DNA from: CBDTYW01 sp965364735
GTDB lineage: Bacteria; Actinomycetota; Nitriliruptoria; Nitriliruptorales; Nitriliruptoraceae
Assembly: GCA_965364735.1 (NCBI GenBank)
Contig: CBDTYW010000078.1
Coordinates: forward strand, 1-13,941
Direction of reading: 5' to 3'
Length of the DNA: 13,941 nt
Below, piece after piece: positions 6,420-13,810 of the stretch. The translations under genes and the position numbers were made by a program. The notes under the pieces were generated by a model that searched no databases, had not been told where the DNA came from, and saw nothing but the letters and a program-made list of their open reading frames with translations. The number at the start of each line of letters is the position of its first letter. Position 1 is the stretch's first letter.

Positions 6420-6460
6420 TACGACAGTCCGTGGACGATCTCCTATCACTGTCGTAGAGT
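6420..6460 (+). promoter_or_regulatory. livK promoter with overlapping 9-bp inverted-repeat operator candidate
   Basis: TGGACG (6432-6437) and TAGAGT (6455-6460), 17 bp apart, make a plausible -35/-10 pair, with transcription starting near 6467. A perfect inverted repeat, TACGACAGT (6420-6428) and ACTGTCGTA (6448-6456), brackets the -35 and overlaps the first two bases of the -10. The spacer is 19 bp and the arm centres are 28 bp apart. This is where a dimeric or tetrameric repressor would block polymerase. The left arm lies 53 bp upstream of the divergent DsrE-like ATG, so both genes could be affected. No regulator gene is nearby. Confidence 0.6.
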
Positions 6461-6500
6461 CCCCGCCCACGGCTGAGACCTACGGCCGCGTACCTGTTCC

Positions 6501-6520
6501 GACGGCGCTCCGGCGCCGTC
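6501..6520. other. Perfect hairpin in the livK leader
   Basis: GACGGCGC (6501-6508) pairs perfectly with GCGCCGTC (6513-6520) around a TCCG tetraloop. It lies between the predicted transcription start near 6467 and the livK ribosome site at 6540-6545. It could act as an mRNA stabiliser, an attenuator or a protein site. No T-run follows it. The TCCG loop is not one of the classical ultra-stable tetraloops. Confidence 0.5.
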
Positions 6521-6555
6521 GCCCGTACGACATCGACATGGGGAGAAACCCAGAC

Positions 6556-7851
6556 ATGCGTTCCACTTGGATGCGTAGAGTTGCGTCCGCCACGGTGCTT
6601 TCCGTCGCGCTCGCAGCCTGCGGCGGCGGAGAAACCACCACGGACCCGTCCACCGAACCGACCGACACGACGTCGCCGTCCGAGACCGAGGCCCCGACCG
6701 GCGCCAACGTCGACGGCCAGCTGACCGTTGGGATCCTGCTTCCGCAGACCGGCGACCTCGCCGTGCTCGGACCGCCCATGTTCGAGGCCGTGCGCCTCGC
6801 AGCGAGCCAGATCGAAGAGGCGGGCGGCATCCCCGGCCTGACCTTCAAGGTCGTCGAGTCCGACTCGGGCACGAACGAAGACGTCGCGAACGGTGCAGCG
6901 GACACGCTGATCCAGTCCGACAACGTCGACGCCATCATCGGCGCGGCCTCGTCGCGCATCACGCTCTCGGTGATCGACAAGATCACGGGCGCTGGCATCG
7001 TCGAGTGCTCGCCGTCGAACACCGGGTCCTCGCTGACCGCGTACGACGACAACGGCGGCTTCTACGTCCGCACCGCTCCGCCGGACAACCTCCAGGGCCC
7101 CGCACTCGCGTCCCGCATGGTCGCTGACGGCGCTTCCGCCGTCGCCGTGATCGCGCTCGCTGACGAGTACGGCCAGGGCTTCGCAGGCTTCCTCAAGACC
7201 AAGCTGGTCGAGGAGGGCGCCGACATCGTTGCCGACGTCGCGTACGACCCGAACGGCTCGGACTTCGCGGCCGACGTCCAGAAGGTCATCGACGCCAGCC
7301 CGGACGCTGTTGCGCTCATCTCCTTCCCGGAGACTGGCAACAAGATCCTCCAGGGCCTGCTCGAGAACGGGATCAACCCCGGGCAGATCTACACCGCTGA
7401 CGGCATGCAGTCCACGGATGTCATCTCCGGCGTCTTCCCGGACGGTGACGGATCCGAGCTCAACGGCATGACGGGCACCGCCCCGTCGTCGCAGGGCTCC
7501 GAGGCCTTCCAGACCGCCTTCGCGGCGTTCGCGCCTGAGGGCACCGCGCAGATCTTCTCCGCGCACGCCTACGACTGCATGATCATCATCGCGCTCGCAG
7601 CTGCGGTCGCTGGCACGGACGACCCCGCCGCCATCCAGAAGGAGCTCATCAACGTCACCAAGGGTGGCGAGAAGTGCACGGACTTCCCGTCCTGCATCGA
7701 GCTCGTGAAGGCCGGCACGGACATCGACTACGACGGCGCCTCCGGGCCCGGCGAGTGGGCGGACGCCGGCGAGCCGGCTGCCGGTACGTACGAGGTCTGG
7801 GAGTTCCGTGACGGAGCTGTCGCGACCCTCGACACCGTTGACGTCAGCTGA
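6556..7851 (+). CDS. livK: Solute-binding lipoprotein of a HAAT (Liv-type) ABC importer
   Basis: The 431-residue precursor begins with a lipoprotein signal, with Arg7-Arg8, a hydrophobic run and the lipobox LAAC (Cys22), so it is tethered to the outer face of the membrane. A Thr/Pro/Ser/Glu linker to about residue 55 is followed by a periplasmic-binding type I domain: QLTVGILLPQTGDLAVLGPP, AVRLAASQIEEAGG, VVESDSGTNEDVA, DAIIGAASSRITLSV, and further on AVAVIALADEYGQGF and YTADGMQSTD. These are the hallmarks of LivK/amide-binding proteins; the ligand cannot be read from sequence. A C-terminal segment, GGEKCTDFPSCIELV, carries a Cys pair that may form a disulfide. The ATG at 6556 has GGGGAG 10 nt upstream; an in-frame ATG at 6538 is less likely. 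It is convergent with livHMGF rather than part of that operon. Confidence 0.93.
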   Translation: MRSTWMRRVASATVLSVALAACGGGETTTDPSTEPTDTTSPSETEAPTGANVDGQLTVGILLPQTGDLAVLGPPMFEAVRLAASQIEEAGGIPGLTFKVVESDSGTNEDVANGAADTLIQSDNVDAIIGAASSRITLSVIDKITGAGIVECSPSNTGSSLTAYDDNGGFYVRTAPPDNLQGPALASRMVADGASAVAVIALADEYGQGFAGFLKTKLVEEGADIVADVAYDPNGSDFAADVQKVIDASPDAVALISFPETGNKILQGLLENGINPGQIYTADGMQSTDVISGVFPDGDGSELNGMTGTAPSSQGSEAFQTAFAAFAPEGTAQIFSAHAYDCMIIIALAAAVAGTDDPAAIQKELINVTKGGEKCTDFPSCIELVKAGTDIDYDGASGPGEWADAGEPAAGTYEVWEFRDGAVATLDTVDVS

Positions 7852-7872
7852 CACGCAGCACAGCAACCCGTT

Positions 7873-7905
7873 CGGGGCCCGGCCGCATCACGCGGCCGGG
7901 CCTCG
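7873..7905. terminator. Strong hairpin between convergent livK and the livHMGF operon
   Basis: GGCCCGGCCGC (7876-7886) pairs perfectly with GCGGCCGGGCC (7892-7902) around the loop ATCAC, and the stem extends through a G-T pair to 7873/7905. It lies in the 89-bp gap between two genes that end facing each other. It has no T-tract but is a very stable bidirectional terminator candidate. Confidence 0.75.
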
Positions 7906-7940
7906 GCCGTTGTCCGGGGTCCGCGTTGCGGCTCGCAGGC

Positions 7941-9503
7941 TCAGGCCGGTGGAAGCAGCAGCGCGACCGTGTCCGGCGTCGGCTGTGCCAGCACGGCGTC
8001 GCGCCCGTCGAGCGTCGTGAGGGCAGTCCGGATCTGTGGGGCGCTCGCGATGATCAGCGCCCGCCAGACCTCGCGGCCGGAGTCTGCCTCGAAGCGCACG
8101 ACGTGGCTGCGCGAGCCCAGATAGACGTCGCCGGTGGTGCCCACGCCGAGGATCTCGGCTGGAGCGTCCGCCGGCCATGCGTGTGGGTCGCCGACCGACG
8201 CGCCCGTCGCCGCGTCGTAGCGCTCCAGCAGCCGCTCGCCGGTCTCGCCCGGCCCGCGTCTCAGCACGTACACGAGGTCGTCGGTGGCGAACACGTCCAG
8301 CACGTCCGGCGCGATCTCGTCGGGCGGCGTGCCCCAGCTCCTGAGGCCTCCTGAGTCTTCGATCCACGTGACCACACGATCACCGCTCGACCAGACGACT
8401 CGCCCGTCCGACGACCATGAGAACGACGTCGCCTCGGTGCTGAGGACCTCGACGCGGTCCGGCGTGACGAACCGCAGGAGGCCGAGCTCGTCGAGGGTGA
8501 CCATCCGGATCTCGCGGTCGGCGAGCGGCACCAGGTCATGGCCGGGCGTCGCTCGGACCTCGACCTCGGTGATCGTTGACGGCGGGCCGTCCCGACGGAT
8601 GACCTCCTGGAGGTCCGTCGAGATCCAGCGGATCTGACCGTCACGCTGGATGGTCGCGATCATCCCCCGCACGGCGTCGAAGCCGGACATCGGCCCGTTG
8701 GTGTCCAGGCGAGCCCGGACTCCGGTCGGGAAGCCGTCGAAGTCGATCTCGACGAGCTGGATCCCGGCCTCGGGCGTGTTCTCGCCGACCGTCACCATCG
8801 CTTCGGGGCGTGCCTCGCTGCGCGCGATGAGCCGCGGGGCGTTGAGCCCTGCGTACCGGATGGGCTGGTCGCCGGGGGTCAGCGACTCACCCGTGCCCAG
8901 CGCGAGCCGTTCGACGAAGACCTGGTCGCCGTGCAGGCCTGCGAGGCGGACCTGCCCGTCCTCGGCCGCCATGGCGGTCAGGGTCGTGGCGGGAAGGCGG
9001 GTCGCCCATCCGTCACAGGGCCCGGGCGTGGCGTCGACGACGCAGACGAGCTCGTCGTCGCCCAGCTGCGCCGGTTCAGGGACCGGGGCCGGGCCGGACC
9101 CGTCCGCGGAGAACAGCGGCGACGGGGCGAAGTCGGCCCGCTTCGGCGGGGTCTCGGTCGGCACGGGCAGGCCGAGGTTCGGGGTCAGCGTCGGGGTGGC
9201 GTTCGGTGGCCCGTCGGCACCGTTGGCCCGCACCGCCAGGTACGCCCCGCCGAGGACGACCGCCAGCGCAGCGACGGCGAGGCGACGACGTCGGCGCCCC
9301 GACGAGCCGTCCAGGACCGTCCTTCCCCAGCCGTCCGAGCCGGCATCGACGTCGTCAGCTGGGGTGAGGTCAGCCGACGCCCGGAGGGCCCGTTGCGGGT
9401 GGGCGTGTCCGCAGCTGCCGCACCACCGGGCAGAAGCCGGGACCGGTCGGCCGCACTCAAGACACGGCGTCGCGGTGCCCCCGGGCGCGTCGGCCTCGGT
9501 CAT
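7941..9503 (-). CDS. Zinc-ribbon / single-TM / beta-propeller-like protein of unknown function
   Basis: The 520-residue product has three parts. A cytoplasmic zinc ribbon uses four Cys: C14LEC17 and C28GSC31, followed by Gly-His. A polar linker leads to five Arg (70-74) and one TM helix (about 75-91). A Pro/Thr-rich extracytoplasmic linker (about 97-117) follows. The remaining 400 residues are rich in short beta strands with repeated turns such as SFSWSSDGRVVWSSGDRVVTW and GDVYLGSRSHVVRFEADSGREVW, which resemble quinoprotein/BamB-like propeller blades. Two Cys in ELVCVVDATPGPC may form a disulfide. By the positive-inside rule the ribbon faces the cytoplasm. The ATG at 9503 lies 9 bp after the livF stop, with a GAGAG upstream, so it is probably the last gene of the liv operon. 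It might sense or assist transport, or be an unrelated hitchhiker. The propeller assignment rests on pattern only. Confidence 0.82.
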   Translation of the reverse strand: MTEADAPGGTATPCLECGRPVPASARWCGSCGHAHPQRALRASADLTPADDVDAGSDGWGRTVLDGSSGRRRRRLAVAALAVVLGGAYLAVRANGADGPPNATPTLTPNLGLPVPTETPPKRADFAPSPLFSADGSGPAPVPEPAQLGDDELVCVVDATPGPCDGWATRLPATTLTAMAAEDGQVRLAGLHGDQVFVERLALGTGESLTPGDQPIRYAGLNAPRLIARSEARPEAMVTVGENTPEAGIQLVEIDFDGFPTGVRARLDTNGPMSGFDAVRGMIATIQRDGQIRWISTDLQEVIRRDGPPSTITEVEVRATPGHDLVPLADREIRMVTLDELGLLRFVTPDRVEVLSTEATSFSWSSDGRVVWSSGDRVVTWIEDSGGLRSWGTPPDEIAPDVLDVFATDDLVYVLRRGPGETGERLLERYDAATGASVGDPHAWPADAPAEILGVGTTGDVYLGSRSHVVRFEADSGREVWRALIIASAPQIRTALTTLDGRDAVLAQPTPDTVALLLPPA

Positions 9504-9512
9504 CGGTGTCTC

Positions 9513-10310
9513 TCAGCCCGCCTTCGCAAGGGTGCCGAGGTAGAGCTCGATCACCTCGGGGTCGTGCAGGAGCCCGGCGCCGGTGCCGGTGTAGGCGTTG
9601 GAGCCGTCCGCGAGCACGTAGCCACGGTCACAGATCTGCAGGCAACGCCGAGCGTTCTGCTCGACCATGAGGACGGAGACGCCGGTCTGGTTGATCTGCT
9701 TGATGCGCTTGAAGACGTCCGTCTGGTTGGCGGGGGAGAGCCCTGCGGATGGCTCGTCGAGCAACAGGACCGACGGGGAGGTCATCAGCGCGCGGCCCAT
9801 CGCGACCATCTGTCGCTCGCCGCCGGAGAGGTCGCCGGCACGCTGCTTGCGGCGCGTCTCGAGCAGCGGGAAGAGCTCCACGACGAATGCGAAGCGCTCC
9901 TCGAAGCGGTCGCGCGCCAGGTAGGCGCCCATCTCGAGGTTCTCCTCGATCGTGAGCGCGGGGAAGACGTTCTGGGTCTGCGGGACGTAGCCCACGCCCT
10001 TGGCCACGAGTTCATGGGCCTTCATCGACGTGATGTTCTGGCCGTCGAGGGTCACGCTGCCGGCCCGCACGTCGACGAGCCCGAAGAGCGCCTTGATCAA
10101 CGTCGACTTGCCCGCGCCGTTGGGGCCGATGATGCCGACGAGCTCTCCACGGCCCAGCGTCAGCCCGGCGTTGTGCAGGATGTCGACATCGGGCAGGTAG
10201 CCCGCGACCAGGTCCTTGGCCTCGAGCAGGAGGTCGCCGTGGACGGGGCGTCCGGAGCGGGCGATCGTGTCGATCTCCTCGGGCGTGCGCGTCTCGTCAG
10301 CCCTGATCAT
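9513..10310 (-). CDS. livF: Liv-type ABC importer ATP-binding protein LivF
   Basis: One of the two ATPases of the importer, bound to the cytoplasmic face of LivH/LivM. The 265 residues include a 28-residue N-terminal extension before the usual LLLEAKDLVAGYLPDVDILH. The full ATPase set follows: Walker A GPNGAGKST (62-70), Q-loop Gln111, signature LSGGERQ (161-167), and Walker B VLLLDEP (181-187) with its catalytic Glu. The switch segment is SVLMVEQNARR, with Gln where most ABC ATPases have His; Gln in this VEQN motif is typical of LivF. The ATG at 10310 overlaps the livG stop by 4 bp (ATGA). GAGGA about 6 nt upstream, within the codons of the acidic LivG tail, is the ribosome site. The next gene follows 9 bp after the stop. 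Confidence 0.96.
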   Translation of the reverse strand: MIRADETRTPEEIDTIARSGRPVHGDLLLEAKDLVAGYLPDVDILHNAGLTLGRGELVGIIGPNGAGKSTLIKALFGLVDVRAGSVTLDGQNITSMKAHELVAKGVGYVPQTQNVFPALTIEENLEMGAYLARDRFEERFAFVVELFPLLETRRKQRAGDLSGGERQMVAMGRALMTSPSVLLLDEPSAGLSPANQTDVFKRIKQINQTGVSVLMVEQNARRCLQICDRGYVLADGSNAYTGTGAGLLHDPEVIELYLGTLAKAG

Positions 10311-11212
10311 GCGGCTTCCTCGTCCTCGTCGATGTCGCCGCCGAGGTAGGCCTCGATGACCGCCGGGTTCTTCGCGACCGCGTGAGGCGGGCCCTCGGCG
10401 ATGATGCGGCCCTGCGCCATGCAGACGACCCAGTCGCTGATGTCCATGACGACGTCCATGTCGTGCTCGACGAAGACCACCGTCATGCCCGCGTCACGCA
10501 GGCCCTTCACGTGGCCGAGCAGGGACTGCGTGAGCGCGGGGTTCACGCCGGCCATGGGCTCGTCGAGCATGACGAGCTCCGGCTCGACCATGAGCGAGCG
10601 GGCCATCTCGAGGAGCTTCCGCTGCCCTCCGGAGAGCGTGCCGGCGTACTCGTCGCGCATGTGGTCCATCTTGAAGCGCTTCAGCAGGACGTCGGCGCGT
10701 GCCTCGGTCTCGGCCTCGTACTTCTTCCAGCGGACCGGGATGAGCGCCGAGAGCATCCGCTCGCCCGGGTGATGGGCCGCGCCGAGCTTCATGTTGTCGA
10801 GCACCGACAGCTTCGTGAGCGCCTTGGTGAGCTGGAAGGTGCGGACCATCCCGGCGTGCGCGACCTCGTGCGGCGGCATGCCGGACATCTCGGTGCCGTT
10901 GACCTTCCACGAACCGGTGTCGGCCTGGTCGAAGTTCGTCAGCAGGTTGAAGAAGGTCGTCTTGCCGGCACCGTTCGGGCCGATGAGGGACGTGATCGAT
11001 CCGCGCTGGATCTCGAGGTGGTCGACGTCGACCGCGCGCAGACCGCCGAAGGATCGGCTGACCCCGTCGACGACGAGGATCGGGTCCGGCTTCTTGACGC
11101 CGGGGACCGCGGAGACCGGCGCGAGCGCAGCGGTCATTGCGACCTTGGCCGGCGTCGGGGCGTCGGGGTCGGCCGGGTCGATCTCAGACGGGGGCATGTC
11201 AGCGGGACTCAA
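10307..11212 (-). CDS. livG: Liv-type ABC importer ATP-binding protein LivG
   Basis: The second ATPase of the importer. The NBD runs from PILVVDGVSRSFGGLRAV (44-61) with Walker A GPNGAGKTT (78-86), Q-loop Gln127 in RTFQLTK, signature LSGGQRK (193-199), Walker B LVMLDEP (213-219) and H-loop His250 in FVEHDMDVVM. LivG features such as the long helical insert and a terminal A-x-x-x-N-P-A-V-I-E-A-Y-L-G are present. The start given is TTG at 11212, supported by AAGGAGGAG 7 nt upstream; it overlaps livM by 14 bp. An ATG at 11197, one base past the livM stop, is the alternative and would be five residues shorter. Either way there is an unusual Pro/Asp/Ala-rich N-terminal extension of about 40 residues. 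The C-terminus is an acidic tail, DIDEDEEAA. 301 residues compare with about 255 in typical LivG. Confidence 0.95.
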   Translation of the reverse strand: MSPADMPPSEIDPADPDAPTPAKVAMTAALAPVSAVPGVKKPDPILVVDGVSRSFGGLRAVDVDHLEIQRGSITSLIGPNGAGKTTFFNLLTNFDQADTGSWKVNGTEMSGMPPHEVAHAGMVRTFQLTKALTKLSVLDNMKLGAAHHPGERMLSALIPVRWKKYEAETEARADVLLKRFKMDHMRDEYAGTLSGGQRKLLEMARSLMVEPELVMLDEPMAGVNPALTQSLLGHVKGLRDAGMTVVFVEHDMDVVMDISDWVVCMAQGRIIAEGPPHAVAKNPAVIEAYLGGDIDEDEEAA

Positions 11213-12272
11213 GGAGCATCTCCTCCTTGGATCCGAAGATCCCTTGAGGTCGGAAGGCCATCAACGTGAGCAGGAAGAGCCCGACCATGATGAAGCGGAT
11301 GGCCGCCAGGTTCGACGACGACGCGAGGCCATCGGGGAGGAAGCCGACGTTCTGCACCAGCTCGGTGAGCAGGGTCTGGGAGCCCTGGATGATGAACCAG
11401 AAGATGATCGAGCCGACGATCGGGCCGAGGATCGTGCCGGCGCCACCGAGGATCAGCAGCGCGTAGAAGAAGAACGTCAGCAGCGGGACGAAGGAGTCCG
11501 GGTTGACGTTCTGCTGGTCGAGGGCGCGCATCACGCCAGCGAGCGAGCCGATCATCCCGCCGAGCACGAGCGACTGCATCTTGTAGGCGAACACGTTCTT
11601 GCCGAGGCTTCGGGCGGCGTCCTCGTCCTCGCGGATGGACTTCAGCACGCGGCCCCACGGGCTTCGGGTCAGAGCCCAGATGAGCCACGACGTGAGCGCG
11701 ACGAGCGTCCAGGTCGTGATGATCACGTACAGGGCGCGTTCGGTGAACAGGCTGCGGCCGAGGACGTTCAGGCCCCCTTCGAAGAACCCGTCGACGTTGA
11801 GCTTGACCGTCCACGTCTCCCAGAAGTCGTAGAAGCCGTCGGCGAACTTCTGGATGCCGAAGACGCCGCGGGTGACGGGCGCGAGGGCGCTGGAGCGCAC
11901 GAGCAGGCGGACGATCTCGGCGATCGCGATGGTCACGATGGCGAGGTAGTCGGTCCGGAGTCGCAGCGTCGGGATCCCGATGATCAGCGCAAGGATCGCC
12001 GCGACCAGCATGCCGAGCACGACGCCGATGACGATGACCAGGATCGGCGGGAGCCCGCCGAGCAGGCCGTTGAGCGCGCCCCCGGGGCCGGTCTCCTCGA
12101 CGGTGATCGCGACGCTGTAGGCGCCGACGAGCAGGAAGGCGACGTGGCCGAAGTTCAGGAGGCCCGTGAAGCCGAAGTGCAGGTTCAGACCGACCGCTGC
12201 GAGGGCGAAGATGGCTCCGTTGACGCCGATGGCGGACCGGAGCCCGTCGACGATGATCGCGATGATGTCCAT
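11199..12272 (-). CDS. livM: Liv-type ABC importer permease LivM
   Basis: An integral membrane permease forming the translocation path with LivH. The 357 residues carry the family start region AAVGLNLHFGFTGLLNFGHVAFLLVGAY (25-52), then several TM helices. IGIPTLRLRTDYLAIVTIAIAEIVRL precedes a long extracytoplasmic loop around 135-180 (GIQKFADGFYDFWETWTVKL), consistent with LivM rather than LivH. The cytoplasmic ATPase-contact segment is GRVLKSIREDEDAARSLGKN (207-226). The final FRPQGIFG is the usual closing motif. The ATG at 12272 overlaps the livH stop by one base (TGATG), with GGAGAGG 8 nt upstream. The last codons, SKEEMLLESR, contain the livG ribosome site. I see nothing broken. Confidence 0.96.
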   Translation of the reverse strand: MDIIAIIVDGLRSAIGVNGAIFALAAVGLNLHFGFTGLLNFGHVAFLLVGAYSVAITVEETGPGGALNGLLGGLPPILVIVIGVVLGMLVAAILALIIGIPTLRLRTDYLAIVTIAIAEIVRLLVRSSALAPVTRGVFGIQKFADGFYDFWETWTVKLNVDGFFEGGLNVLGRSLFTERALYVIITTWTLVALTSWLIWALTRSPWGRVLKSIREDEDAARSLGKNVFAYKMQSLVLGGMIGSLAGVMRALDQQNVNPDSFVPLLTFFFYALLILGGAGTILGPIVGSIIFWFIIQGSQTLLTELVQNVGFLPDGLASSSNLAAIRFIMVGLFLLTLMAFRPQGIFGSKEEMLLESR

Positions 12273-13672
12273 CAGCCGAACCTCTCCGCCGAGCCCAGGA
12301 TCCCTTGCGGGCGGATCATCAGCACCCCGATGAGCAGCATGAAGGCGAAGACGAGCTTGAACTCGACGCTGAAGAACAGGGTCGAGACCTCGGACGCAAC
12401 GCCGACGACGAGGCCGCCGACCATCGCTCCGTACGCCGTGCCGAGCCCGCCGACGATGATGCCGGCGAACATGAGCAGCAGGAGCGCGAAGCCCATGTCG
12501 TACTCGACGGCCGCCTGGCTGAGTCCCTGGAGGACGCCGCCGAGCCCGGCGAGCGCGCCGCCCATCACCCAGACGGTGAGGATCACGCGCTCGACGTCGA
12601 TGCCGGACGACTCCGCCAGATCCTTGTTGTCGGCGACGGCCCGCATCGCCTTGCCGAGCGTCGTGCGCTGCAGGAACAGACCGACCGCGGCGAGCACGAC
12701 GAGCGCGACGATCATGATCGACAGGTCGCGGGGCGCGAGCGAGATCGGCCCGAACGTCAGCGGCGTCGTCTGCACGGCGTAGTCGAGGTACTTCTTCGGG
12801 GCGGGCCCGAAGACCCCGCTGAGCAGGAAGACGTGGCGGATGAAGAAGCTCAGCCCGATGGTGATGACGAGCATCGACACGAGGCCGGTGCGGCGTCGTC
12901 GCAGCGGCCGGAACGCCGCGAGCTCGAGCGCTCCGCCGAACACACCGCCCATCGCGGTGGCGACGACGGCGCCGAGGATCAGCGGAAGCCCGAGGTTGCC
13001 GTTGACGACGTAGGCGACGATCGCACCGAACGTCACCAGCTCGCCGTGCGCGAAGTTGACCAGCCCGGTGACGCCGAAGATCAGGCTGAGGCCGACCGAC
13101 GTCAGCGCGATGATCGATCCGAGCTTGATGCCCTGGACGAGCAGGCTGACGAACCGCTCGAAGAACGTCCGACCCGCCTGGGCGTCTCCGGACACCAGCG
13201 GGAAGAGCAGGCCGCGGGTCCCGTCCTCGACCGTCACGGTCTTGGCGGGCTCGTCGATGTCGCGCAGCGTGATGCCGGCGGGCAGGGTGGTGACGTCGAC
13301 CTCGACGGTGTAGTCACCGTTGCCGTCGACAGGCTGCGCCCAGTTGCCGGTGTCGTCGGTGACGACGGTCCCCACGACGGCGCCGCCCGCGTCGGTGATC
13401 GTCAACGTGACGCCGACGATCGGGTTGCCGTCGGCCTGGAGTCGACCTCGGAGACCGGTCTCGGCCTGGGCGAGGATGAGCCCGGACGTCGATGTGGCCG
13501 TCGTCGTCGCGGTCGTGTTCGTCTCGGCCGCGGCGTGCTGGACGGCCCACGGCACCACCAGCAGAGGCAGCGTCAGGGCGAACAGCAACAGCAGTCGGAC
13601 GGTGCGGACGCTCACGCTGAGCACCATGCCTCCGGGTTCGGTCGGGGTCGAGGTCGGACGGTCGTGCTGCAT
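12272..13672 (-). CDS. livH: LivH permease with an added N-terminal signal peptide and Ig-/transthyretin-like domain
   Basis: The C-terminal ~297 residues (about 170-466) are a complete LivH permease. They include GIKLGSIIALTSVGLSLIFG, VTGLVNFAHGELVTFGAIVAY, the cytoplasmic TLGKAMRAVADNKDLAESSGID that contacts the ATPases, and the closing MIRPQGILGS. LivH is normally about 290-300 residues; this protein is 466. The extra part has a clear signal peptide (about 16-49: R23, R26, a Leu-rich core, then HAAAE). A Thr-rich linker follows, then a domain at about 73-148 with GLRGRLQADGNPIVGVTLTI, D-A-G-G turns, TDDTGNW, and DYTVEVDVTTLPAG. That pattern fits a carboxypeptidase-regulatory / CNA-B-like beta sandwich. 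It would lie outside the cell, fixed to the permease. The start at 13672 lacks a ribosome site; ATG at 13627 would begin right at the signal peptide and is a good alternative. It is the first gene of livHMGF. Confidence 0.93.
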   Translation of the reverse strand: MQHDRPTSTPTEPGGMVLSVSVRTVRLLLLFALTLPLLVVPWAVQHAAAETNTTATTTATSTSGLILAQAETGLRGRLQADGNPIVGVTLTITDAGGAVVGTVVTDDTGNWAQPVDGNGDYTVEVDVTTLPAGITLRDIDEPAKTVTVEDGTRGLLFPLVSGDAQAGRTFFERFVSLLVQGIKLGSIIALTSVGLSLIFGVTGLVNFAHGELVTFGAIVAYVVNGNLGLPLILGAVVATAMGGVFGGALELAAFRPLRRRRTGLVSMLVITIGLSFFIRHVFLLSGVFGPAPKKYLDYAVQTTPLTFGPISLAPRDLSIMIVALVVLAAVGLFLQRTTLGKAMRAVADNKDLAESSGIDVERVILTVWVMGGALAGLGGVLQGLSQAAVEYDMGFALLLLMFAGIIVGGLGTAYGAMVGGLVVGVASEVSTLFFSVEFKLVFAFMLLIGVLMIRPQGILGSAERFG

Positions 13673-13748
13673 GGTGCAGGATCGCGCGCCCGGGGCGCCG
13701 ACACCGGTGCCGGTCGGTTGTCGCGGCTGGGGTCGTTCCCGCTACGCA

Positions 13749-13763
13749 GCGAAGCCGCTTCGC
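13749..13763. other. Short hairpin upstream of livH
   Basis: GCGAAG (13749-13754) pairs with CTTCGC (13758-13763) around a CCG loop. It lies 77 bp before the livH start codon and just beside the next hairpin. It may be an operator or leader structure for the livHMGF operon. I found no convincing -35/-10 pair for livH. Confidence 0.35.
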
Positions 13764-13766
13764 CGT

Positions 13767-13788
13767 GCCCACGCCCGCTTGCGTGGGC
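13767..13788. terminator. Hairpin after the upstream minus-strand gene
   Basis: GCCCACGC (13767-13774) pairs perfectly with GCGTGGGC (13781-13788) around a 6-nt loop. On the minus strand it lies about 23 bp after the stop codon of the partial gene at the right edge, so it probably ends that transcript before livH. There is no T-tract. Confidence 0.55.
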
Positions 13789-13810
13789 CGGGTGTCGCAT
13801 GCGCGTGCGC

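Noticed and set aside
6367..7866. Minus-strand extension upstream of the DsrE-like gene
   Set aside because: It is antisense to livK and not protein-like; a GGAGG-supported ATG at 6366 fits the family N-terminus.
10791..12782. Very long plus-strand open frame (663 codons) opposite livM/livH
   Set aside because: Composition is Arg/Asp/Glu-rich and low-complexity with no domain; it is antisense to clearly conserved permease genes, a usual effect of high GC.
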